Assembly (NCBI GenBank): GCA_035762175.1
Contig: DASTPP010000348.1
Coordinates: 1-47,504 of the forward strand
DNA length: 47,504 bases
Direction: 5' to 3'
From: DASTPP01 sp035762175
GTDB lineage: Bacteria; Myxococcota_A; Polyangia; Polyangiales; Polyangiaceae
The notes beneath the pieces are model-generated. The model did not search any database. It was not told the origin of the DNA and worked only from the letters and a program-made list of their open reading frames with translations. The position numbers and the translations under genes are program-made. Below are positions 41,267 through 47,504 of the stretch, in pieces; within the stretch, counting starts at the first letter, position 1, and the number at the start of each line of letters is the position of its first letter.

Positions 41267-43311
41267 CGCGCCCCCGAAGGCGGCCGCGACGCCCGCGCGC
41301 CCGGGCGCTCGCCCCAGAGCCGGCGGTCGACCGCGGCCGACGCCCTCCACAGGGCGCGCGCCGGCGAGCCCAGCGCCCGCCACGCCTTGCGCACGAGCGC
41401 GCTCGCCGCCCCGGCCGGCGCGCTCGCGGGCTCGCCGAACGAAGCCCCCGGCCCCATCGCCCAGCGCGCGGCGAACCAGGCGGCGAGCCCGAGCGCCGCG
41501 GTCGCGCCGAGCGCCGCGAGCGGCCGCGTCGCGCCCCACGCCGCGCCGGGCGAGGCCCACCGCAAGGCCGGCGCGCTCGCGCGCGCGAGCCCGAACCAGG
41601 GCTCGGCCCCGAGCAGGGCGAGCGGGGCCACGACCGACGCGAGCACGAGCCCCTCGCCTCGCGGCGCCGCGGGCGCGGCGGGCGCGGCGGGCGCGGCGGC
41701 CGGCGCGGGCGGGCCGTCGAGGCCGAGCGCGCGCGCGGCAAGGAGCGCCGCCGCGGCCAGCGGGGGCGCGAGCGCCACAAGCAGCGCGAGGCCCGCCGCC
41801 GAGCCGAGGGGCAGGCGGCCGGCGAGCGACGAGACGCCGACCACGCCGACCACGCCGAAGGGCAGCGCCCAGGCGCGCGGCAGGGGCGTCGCGCCCGGTG
41901 CGGGGTCGGGGGCGAGCGGCGCCGAGCGCGCCAGCAGCGCGGCGGCGGCGAGCGCGGGCGCGAGCCCGAACGCGAAGACCGCCCCGGGCGCGCCGACCCC
42001 GGCCGAGGCGACCGCGAGCCCGAGGCAGAGCGCGACGAGCGCCTCGGCCGCGTCGGCCGGGCGCCGCGCGCGGAGCGCGCCGGCCGACGTCGCGAGCGCG
42101 GCGCCGAAGCCGAGCCCGACGAGCGAGGCCGAGGGCGGGCGCCACGCGAACGACAGGCGCGAGAGCAGGTACGCGGCGAGCATCGCCGCGGGCGCCGCGC
42201 CGAGCCACGCGAGGCCCCCGCCGCGGGCGCGCCCCCGGCCCGAGCCGGCGAAGGCGCCGCGGACGAGGGCGCCGGCCGCGACGAGCGCGACGCCCAGGCG
42301 CGCGAGCGCGGGGCCGGATGGGTCGCCCTCGGCCGGGCCGAGCAGCGTGGCCTGCTCTTCCATCGAACGAAAGGCCGCGGTCGGCCCCGCCAGCACCAGG
42401 CGCGTCTCGGACCCCTCGGCGACGCGCGCCGGGCCGAAGGGCAGGTCGAGCGAGCCGGGGCCCGGCGAGACGCGCCCGCGGTAGGACCCGGCGCCCGAGG
42501 CGTTGCGCACGAAGGGCGTGGTGAGCGCCGAGAGGCCCGGGCTGCCCTCGGTGCGGAGCGAGGCGCCCGGCAGCGCGGTCATGGTCAGGTAGCCCGAGTT
42601 CGGCCGGCCGCCCGGCTTCGGCCGCGCGGGGTCGTCGGGGCGCGTGACCGGCACGAGGCGCAGCGAGGCCTCGGCGGCGTCGGCGCCGGGGCCCGACGAG
42701 AAGGACGCGGCGAGGGCGACGAGCCCGAGCCCGAGCAGCGCCTCGCCGAGCGCCCGGTGGGCGTAGTCGCTCGCGGCGCGGGGGCGGGCCGAGGCGCGCG
42801 CCGCGAGCCAGGCGCAGGCGAGGGCCGAGACCCCGCCGCCCAGGAGGAAGGCGGGGGCCGCGTCGGCCATCAGCGCGAAGAAGAAGGCGCCCGAGGCGAG
42901 GTTGCCGAGGGCGAGCGCGGCGAGCGGGCGCGGCCCCGAGGCGCCCTCGCGCCCGAGCCACGAGAGCAGCGCGGCGAAGAGCGAGCCGCCCGCGAGCGCG
43001 AAGGCGCCGGTCAGCCGGTCGAAGGCGACGTCGAAGCCGACGTCGAGCCAGCCGACGCGCACGACCGTCACCCCGTGCGCGAGCGTCACCGTGGCCGGCT
43101 CGCGCCCGAGCGCAAGGTAGGCGTCGAGGAAGCTGAGCAGCCCCGTCGACGCGAGCGTCGGGCCCACCGACCAGACGCGCGAGAGCGGCGCCTGGGTGCG
43201 CCCCTGCGCGAGCAGGGCCAGGCCCAGCGCCATCAGGGTCGGCAGGAGCGGCACGGCCAAGAGCGCCCCGTTGACGACGACGGGCGTGAAGGGACCGGGG
43301 GCTTCGGGCAT
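41263..43311 (-). CDS. Degenerate NuoL-like membrane protein
   Basis: 682 residues from ATG 43311, mostly hydrophobic, with about 14-15 helices. The N-terminal third follows NuoL: TVVRVGWLDVGFDVAFDRLTGAFALAGGSLFAALLSWLGREG matches the segment before TM4 (where NuoL has W-x..D..LD.L). ASGAFFFALMADAAPAFLLGGGVSALACAWLAARA matches TM4-TM5, but the W-E-G of NuoL is G-G-G, so the essential Glu is missing. An about 110-residue loop (TRPDDPARPKPGGRPNSGYLTMTALPGASLRTEGSP ... FGPARVAEGSETRLVLAGP) is inserted after TM6 and looks extracytoplasmic. The C-terminus lacks the amphipathic lateral-helix signature and ends in a basic tail (GERPGARASRPPSGAR). First gene of a four-gene operon; divergent from pduO with 198 bp between. 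Confidence 0.65.
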   Translation of the reverse strand: MPEAPGPFTPVVVNGALLAVPLLPTLMALGLALLAQGRTQAPLSRVWSVGPTLASTGLLSFLDAYLALGREPATVTLAHGVTVVRVGWLDVGFDVAFDRLTGAFALAGGSLFAALLSWLGREGASGPRPLAALALGNLASGAFFFALMADAAPAFLLGGGVSALACAWLAARASARPRAASDYAHRALGEALLGLGLVALAASFSSGPGADAAEASLRLVPVTRPDDPARPKPGGRPNSGYLTMTALPGASLRTEGSPGLSALTTPFVRNASGAGSYRGRVSPGPGSLDLPFGPARVAEGSETRLVLAGPTAAFRSMEEQATLLGPAEGDPSGPALARLGVALVAAGALVRGAFAGSGRGRARGGGLAWLGAAPAAMLAAYLLSRLSFAWRPPSASLVGLGFGAALATSAGALRARRPADAAEALVALCLGLAVASAGVGAPGAVFAFGLAPALAAAALLARSAPLAPDPAPGATPLPRAWALPFGVVGVVGVSSLAGRLPLGSAAGLALLVALAPPLAAAALLAARALGLDGPPAPAAAPAAPAAPAAPRGEGLVLASVVAPLALLGAEPWFGLARASAPALRWASPGAAWGATRPLAALGATAALGLAAWFAARWAMGPGASFGEPASAPAGAASALVRKAWRALGSPARALWRASAAVDRRLWGERPGARASRPPSGAR

Positions 43312-43509
43312 CGGCGTGCGGGGACCTTGGGCCCCCTCGTGAGGCGCGGCGGTGGCCCCTCGCCGGAAGGCCCCTTGGCGCGCCCGCCGGGCGGGGTCGG
43401 GCCCGGTCGGGGCGCCGACGCTAGCCCCCGCCCCCGGCCCGGGTCAACATCGGGCCGCGGCGCGCCCCCGGCCGACCCCCGGCCCGGGCGCCCAGAACTC
43501 AGGGCCACC

Positions 43510-44067
43510 ATGAAAATCTATACGCGCACGGGCGACGACGGCACGACGGGGCTCTATGGCGGCGATCGGGTCGAGAAGACCGACCCGCGGGTCGAGGCCT
43601 ACGGCACGGTCGACGAGGCGAACGCGGCGATCGGGCTCGCCCGCTCGGCGCGCCTGTCGCCCGAGCTCGACGCGGTGCTCGGCCGGGTCCAAGAAGACCT
43701 CTTCGTACTCGGCGCCGAGCTCGCGTGCGCGCCCGGCAAAGAGTCGAAGCTTCGCATGCGCCTGCTCGACGGGGGCGACGCCGGGCGCCTCGAGCGCGCC
43801 ATCGACGAGGCCGAAGCCGGCCTCGAGCCCCTCAAGGCCTTCGTGCTGCCCGGCGGCTCGCCCGCCGCCGCCGCCCTGCACCAGGCGCGCACCGTGGTGC
43901 GCCGCGCCGAGCGCCGCCTGCTCGAGGCCGCGCGCGTCGCGCCCCTGCGCCGCGAGCTCGTCGTCTACCTCAACCGCCTGTCGGACCTTCTCTTCGTCTT
44001 CGCCCGCCGCGCCAACCACGACGCGCTCGTGCCCGACGTGCCCTGGCAGCCGCGCGAGGGCGGCTGA
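43510..44067 (+). CDS. pduO: PduO-type ATP:cob(I)alamin adenosyltransferase
   Basis: 185 residues. It transfers the adenosyl group of ATP to cobalamin to make coenzyme B12. N-terminal motif TRTGDDGTTGLYGG binds ATP; YGTVDEANAAIGLAR, VQEDLFVLGAELA, FVLPGGSPAAAALHQARTVVRRAERR and LNRLSDLLFVFARRAN are PduO-family signatures, so it should be active. ATG 43510 has no strong ribosome site. The stop is 9 bp from a convergent small gene. It supplies cofactor for B12-dependent mutases, which are not in this window. Confidence 0.95.
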   Translation: MKIYTRTGDDGTTGLYGGDRVEKTDPRVEAYGTVDEANAAIGLARSARLSPELDAVLGRVQEDLFVLGAELACAPGKESKLRMRLLDGGDAGRLERAIDEAEAGLEPLKAFVLPGGSPAAAALHQARTVVRRAERRLLEAARVAPLRRELVVYLNRLSDLLFVFARRANHDALVPDVPWQPREGG

Positions 44068-44076
44068 GCGCGCCCC

Positions 44077-44277
44077 TCAGCCCGGGCCCGCGCCGCCCTC
44101 GGGCCCGGGGCCCGGCTCGCCCGTCGGCCGAGCCTTGCGCGGCTCGCGCCAGGGCCGGCCGCCCCCGGCCGCCTCGTCGGGCCCGAGCTCTCGGCGCAGG
44201 CGCGGGGTGATGAAATGGCCGAGCACCGGCTTCTGCACGAGACCGACGCCGAGGCTAATTCGATGGCCGTGGCTCAC
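44077..44277 (-). CDS. Small unknown protein, 66 residues
   Basis: GTG 44277 has a good ribosome site (gagagg, 5-6 bases upstream). The product starts MSHGHRISLGVGLVQKPVLGHFITPRLRRELG and becomes Gly/Pro/Arg-rich and disordered. No family recognised. Support is the ribosome site and the compact hydrophobic N-terminal half; the upstream codons to 44415 look non-coding. Confidence 0.4.
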   Translation of the reverse strand: MSHGHRISLGVGLVQKPVLGHFITPRLRRELGPDEAAGGGRPWREPRKARPTGEPGPGPEGGAGPG

Positions 44278-44396
44278 GGGTACCTCTCTCGCGGGCGCGC
44301 CCTTGCGGAAAGCCCTCGGCCCCCGCCCGCCCCGCCTTCGCCCGAAAACCGTAGCGGGCCGGCGGGGCCCGGGCAACGCCCTTTCGCGCGCAATTC

Positions 44397-44470
44397 GGCG
44401 CGCGGCCGCCGCCAAAGGTCGTGCCCGCGGCGCGCGGCCGCCACCAAAGATCGTACCCGCGGCGCGCGGC
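44397..44470. repeat. 32-bp tandem repeat, two units plus a partial
   Basis: Units at 44397 and 44429 (ggcgcgcggccgcc-type, with aaaggtcgt / aaagatcgt variants); a third starts at 44461 and decays. It lies in the upstream region of the small gene at 44077-44277, between it and the gene at 44515. Confidence 0.75.
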
Positions 44471-44514
44471 GGGCGCCTTGCATTCGCACCAAGAAGCGTG
44501 CCGGGCCCGGGCGC

Positions 44515-45603
44515 TCACCCGCCCCCAAAGGTGCCCATGATCTCGTCGAACTCGGCCGCGCTGTAGAGCCGCACGAAGGCGTCGCGCTGCGCCTCGTAGA
44601 ACGCGCGGAGGTCGAGCACCTCCGACTCGGCGTGGCACCAGGCGACGACGGCGAAGTGCCGGCAGGCCTCGGGCCGGCCCGGCTCGCCGCCCGCCTCGAG
44701 CCAGGGCCGCACGTGCCGCTCGTAGTGCGCCTCGGCGTACTGGGGGTAGGCGGCGATCGCCCGCGCGAGGCGCCCGGGCTCGCCCGTCATGCGGTAGAGG
44801 GTGAAGTGAAAGAGCGAATCGTCGTCGCCGAACGCGCGGTAGCGCTCGCGCGCGAGGCGCTCGATCGCGGGGCGGCCCGCGGCCCGCCGGAAGAGCTCGG
44901 CCCAGCCCTCGCGGTTGCCCGGCCAGCGCCGCACCGAGCGCAGCGCGAGGCGCAGCGCCGCCCGCCCCGGGGCCGCGCCGCCCCGCCAGGCGAGCGCCTT
45001 GGCGCGCTCGGACAGCACGACCGCGGCGAGCTCTTCGAACGACGCCCGGCGCCGCGCCTCGAAGGGCGGCGACCAGCCCGGCTCGCCGCCCTCGCCGCCC
45101 GGCCCGAAGCCCGTCGCCTCGAAGGGGCGCTCGGCGCCGCCCGCGCCGGCGACGAGCAGCGAGGCGTGCTCGACGGGCGCGAAGCGGAAGCGATGGCCGC
45201 AGTCGGCCGCGTCGGGCAGCCTCGCGTCGGCGTCGACGCCCTCGCGCTCGTCGGCGAGCAGGGCGAAGTGCGCGGCGCCCGCGTGGTGGACGGCGTCGGC
45301 GGGGTTGACGCCGAGCAGGAACGCCGGGCGGTGCCCCCGCTCGACCAGCGCCGCGCCGACGAGCAGCGTCAGGCCGAGGCAGTTGCCGCCCCGCCGCGCC
45401 AGCATCTCGGGCAGCGTGAAGGCGTCGGGCAGGTCGCGAAAGCCCCGGCGGGCCAAGAACTGCCTGATCCGAAGGGCGGCCGAGAACGCGTCTTCGGGCA
45501 ACGGGGGCAGCGCCGAAAAGAAGCGCTCGGCCTCGCGCGCGGCGGCCCCGCCCGCGTCCGCCACGGCATCGAGCAGTTCGAACGCCCCGCCCGCGCCCCG
45601 CAT
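44515..45603 (-). CDS. Transglutaminase-like fold protein (SirB1-like N-terminus)
   Basis: 362 residues. The N-terminal half resembles the bacterial transglutaminase-like core of SirB1 types: FSAALRIRQFLARRGFRDLPDAFTLPEMLARRGGNCLGLTLLVGAALVERGHRPAFLLGV with candidate nucleophile Cys in GGNCLGL, then GAAHFALLADE with a candidate His. The third catalytic residue is not obvious. The C-terminal half is helical, TPR-like in feel (RPAIERLARERYRAFGDDDSLFHFTLYRMTGEPGRLARAIAAYPQYAEAHYERHV). No signal peptide, so cytosolic. Substrate and biological role unknown. ATG 45603. Confidence 0.6.
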   Translation of the reverse strand: MRGAGGAFELLDAVADAGGAAAREAERFFSALPPLPEDAFSAALRIRQFLARRGFRDLPDAFTLPEMLARRGGNCLGLTLLVGAALVERGHRPAFLLGVNPADAVHHAGAAHFALLADEREGVDADARLPDAADCGHRFRFAPVEHASLLVAGAGGAERPFEATGFGPGGEGGEPGWSPPFEARRRASFEELAAVVLSERAKALAWRGGAAPGRAALRLALRSVRRWPGNREGWAELFRRAAGRPAIERLARERYRAFGDDDSLFHFTLYRMTGEPGRLARAIAAYPQYAEAHYERHVRPWLEAGGEPGRPEACRHFAVVAWCHAESEVLDLRAFYEAQRDAFVRLYSAAEFDEIMGTFGGG

Positions 45604-46013
45604 GCGACCCGCACCCTACGCTAGGCCCTCGCCCGCCCGCGCGCCAGGCGGGGCGCCCTCCGCCGCCGACCGCCGCGCGGTCCGGGGCCCCGCGGCCGCC
45701 CGCGCGGGGCGGGGCGGAGGCGCCCTTCGGCCGCTTCGGCCGCGACGAGCCCTCGCCCGCCCGCGCGCGGCGGGGCGGCTCGCGCCGGGGCCCCCCCTCG
45801 CCCGCCTCGAGCCTCGCCGACCCCAGCGGCGGCCTCGCCCGCGGCCCCTCCCGCGGCCCGCGGCGCCCTCGCCCGCGGCCCCTCCCGCGGCCCGCGGCCG
45901 CCTCGCCCGCGGCCCCTGCCGCGGCCCATGGCGGCCTCGCCCGCGGCCCCTCCCGCGGCCCGCGGCGCCCTCGCCCGCGCGGGCGGCGAGAACCGGGGTA
46001 GTATGGTACCCCC
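45604..46013. other. Gene-free GC-rich region with minisatellite
   Basis: 410 bp between divergent genes with no supported gene. 45604-45832 is low-complexity GC sequence; 45833-45982 is the 34-bp array. The last about 30 bp before the NUDIX start are AT-richer (ggggtagtatggtac). Confidence 0.5.
45833..45982. repeat. 34-bp tandem repeat, four units plus a partial
   Basis: Units at 45833, 45867, 45901 and 45935 (cctcgcccgcggcccctccc-type); the partial unit begins at 45969. It fills much of the shared upstream region of the transglutaminase-like and NUDIX genes. Confidence 0.88.
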
Positions 46014-46472
46014 ATGGCTCTGCGAACGAGGCCCCCCAAGACGAGCTGCGGCGTGCTGGTGAGCGACGGCCCGCGCGTGGTCGTGGGGCAGCCCGCGCGC
46101 TCGACGCTCTGGGACATCCCGAAGGGGGTGGCCGAGCGCGGCGAGAGCTTCGACGCCGCGGCCGTGCGCGAGCTGCGCGAAGAGACGGGCCTCGAGGCCC
46201 CCCGGGCGGCGCTCGTGCCGCTCGGGGTCCACCGGTACTTGCCCGGCAAAGATCTCGCGCTCTTCGCCTGGCGCCCGCCGGCGATGCCCGAGGCCGCGGG
46301 CCTGCGCTGCACGAGCTACCTCGTCCTGCCCGACGGCACGCGCCAGCCCGAGCTCGTGCGCTTCGCGATCGTGACCTGGGACGAGGCGCTCGCGCGGGTC
46401 GGCAAGAACATGGCGCGGGTGCTCTCCGAGCTCTCGCGCGGCCCGAGCTGGCCCTTCGACCCCCGGGGTTGA
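46014..46472 (+). CDS. NUDIX hydrolase
   Basis: 152 residues. The Nudix box is complete: GVAERGESFDAAAVRELREETGL (G-x5-E-x7-R-E-U-x-E-E-x-G-U), so it should hydrolyse a nucleoside diphosphate-linked substrate using Mg2+. WDIPKG precedes the box, as in the MutT/DNA-repair-type and diadenosine-polyphosphate groups; the substrate cannot be told. ATG 46014 has no clear ribosome site. The next gene follows after 69 bp. Confidence 0.92.
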   Translation: MALRTRPPKTSCGVLVSDGPRVVVGQPARSTLWDIPKGVAERGESFDAAAVRELREETGLEAPRAALVPLGVHRYLPGKDLALFAWRPPAMPEAAGLRCTSYLVLPDGTRQPELVRFAIVTWDEALARVGKNMARVLSELSRGPSWPFDPRG

Positions 46473-46541
46473 GGGCGGCGGCGGGGCGCGCGCGCTCGGC
46501 CCGCGCGGCGCGGGGGGCCGATGGTGTAAGGTGCGCGGCCG

Positions 46542-47414
46542 ATGGAAACGCGCATTTACGTCGACGGGCGGGTCAGCGACGAGGCCGGCGCCGTGGTCCC
46601 CGTGCTCGACCGGGGCTTTCTCTACGGCGACAGCGTTTACGAGGTGGTGCGGACCGCGGGCGGCCGCCCGGTCGACCTCGCTCCGCACCTCGACCGGCTC
46701 GAGCGCTCGGCCGAGCGCATCGGCCTCGGGCTGCCGCCCCGCGCCACGATCGAGGGCGCGGTCGGCGAGACGCTCGGGGCCGCGGGCGCGGGGGCGGGCC
46801 GCCCGGGCGAGGCCTACGTGCGCGTCGTCGTCACCCGGGGCGGCGGCGAGATCGGGCTCGACCCGCGGCTCGCCGACCGGCCGCGCCTCGTCGTGATCGT
46901 CAAGCCGCTCGCGGCGCCGCGGCCCGAGCTCTACGAGCAGGGCTGCGAGGTGCGCGTCGTCTCGGTCGAGCGCACGAGCAAGCGCGCGCTCGACCCCGCG
47001 ATCAAGTCGGGCAACTACCTGAACAACATCCTCGCCCTCGACCAGGCGCGGCGCAGCGACGCCTACGAGGCCGTGATGTGCGACGCCGAGGGGCGCGTCA
47101 CCGAGGGCTCGACCTCGAACCTCTGGTGCGTGCGGGGGGGCGTCGCGCGCACGCCGCCGGTCGCCGTCGGCATCCTGCCCGGCATCACGCGCTGGCGCCT
47201 GCTCGGGCTCGCGCGCGACGCCGGCATCCCCGCCGAAGAGGTCGACCTCTACCCGGCCGACCTGCACGCCGCCGACGAGCTCTTTCTGACCAGCTCGATC
47301 CGCGGCGTGCTCCCGATCGGCAAGATCGACGAGCGCGCCGTGCCCGTCGGGCCGGTGACGCGGCGCCTGCAAGCGCTCTACGACGACTTCCTCGCCGGCG
47401 TCGCCCGGGGCTAG
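46542..47414 (+). CDS. Class IV PLP aminotransferase (branched-chain or D-amino acid type)
   Basis: 290 residues. VLDRGFLYGDSVYEVVRT opens the fold (the Asp-Arg-Gly-x-x-Tyr-Gly-Asp pattern), and Lys155 in AIKSGNYLNN is the PLP Schiff-base lysine. VTEGSTSNLW and LPGITRWRLLGLA bind PLP phosphate and substrate, then ELFLTSSIRGVLPIGKID. The family includes IlvE, D-amino-acid aminotransferase and 4-amino-4-deoxychorismate lyase; sequence alone does not decide between them. With folK elsewhere in this window, the ADC-lyase option has some context support but the genes are far apart. ATG 46542. Confidence 0.92.
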   Translation: METRIYVDGRVSDEAGAVVPVLDRGFLYGDSVYEVVRTAGGRPVDLAPHLDRLERSAERIGLGLPPRATIEGAVGETLGAAGAGAGRPGEAYVRVVVTRGGGEIGLDPRLADRPRLVVIVKPLAAPRPELYEQGCEVRVVSVERTSKRALDPAIKSGNYLNNILALDQARRSDAYEAVMCDAEGRVTEGSTSNLWCVRGGVARTPPVAVGILPGITRWRLLGLARDAGIPAEEVDLYPADLHAADELFLTSSIRGVLPIGKIDERAVPVGPVTRRLQALYDDFLAGVARG

Positions 47415-47504
47415 CGCCTTCCGATGCCCCGCGCCCCCGCGCCCGGCCGCGCCCGCGCGCCCGCCGCGCCGCGCCGCGCCCGGCCCGCCGCCGCGCCGCG
47501 CCTC

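Noticed and set aside
47415..47504. Further gene after the aminotransferase
   Set aside because: The last 90 bp are low-complexity GC sequence with no start or recognisable product; the window ends there.

Overview
This window looks like a chromosomal fragment of a very GC-rich member of the Myxococcota, probably from the Polyangia or a related soil or marine lineage. I infer this from strong G/C bias at third codon positions, two large Ser/Thr protein kinases (one with a PEGA-like tail), proteins ending in MYXO-CTERM-type tails, Cys-rich secreted proteins, a lipoprotein with Gly/Ala linkers, and a receiver/DUF4388-like/J-like fusion. No phage, plasmid, insertion-sequence transposase, CRISPR, rRNA or tRNA gene was recognised.

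Layout. 1-6.1 kb: the end of an outer-membrane beta-barrel gene; a minus-strand run of thiolase, FGE-sulfatase-like protein and CinA; then a dicarboxylate/amino-acid:cation symporter. 6.5-10 kb: two convergent Ser/Thr kinases. 10.4-13.5 kb: an unknown protein, a Cys-repeat exported protein and a DsbD-like reductant conductor. 13.7-17.5 kb: a J-like regulatory protein, a possible TatA/B-like small protein, folK and a small exported protein. 17.7-24.2 kb: a partial F1Fo ATP synthase operon (b, b, delta, alpha, gamma) followed directly by pyrD. The beta and epsilon genes are not here, alpha carries a large insertion, and the alpha gene has no in-frame stop. 24.4-30.1 kb: a lipoprotein, a beta-propeller protein and an S55 (SpoIVB-type) peptidase. 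30.4-36.2 kb: a small membrane protein, ruvA, a YggX-like gene, an AgmX-like protein, a small lipoprotein-like protein, a multi-pass membrane protein and an unknown cytosolic protein.

36.2-36.8 kb is a gene-free block with 43-bp tandem repeats, a perfect 21-bp hairpin and a large inverted repeat. 36.8-43.3 kb is a tightly coupled minus-strand operon: a NuoL-like and a NuoM-like membrane protein that both seem to have lost the charged residues needed for proton pumping (the second also carries an exported beta-sandwich domain), a MYXO-CTERM protein, and a LysM plus glycoside-hydrolase-like lipoprotein. This is the best candidate for an undescribed system. 43.5-47.4 kb: a PduO-type cobalamin adenosyltransferase, a small unknown protein, a transglutaminase-like protein, a NUDIX hydrolase and a class IV aminotransferase.

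A second theme is minisatellites. Tandem repeats with units of 12, 15, 27, 28, 32, 33, 34, 35, 39, 43 and 45 bp lie between genes, across stop codons and inside coding regions. Long inverted repeats sit between convergent genes and may act as bidirectional terminators or be small mobile elements. All calls come from reading the sequence and from knowledge of protein families; no database search was run.
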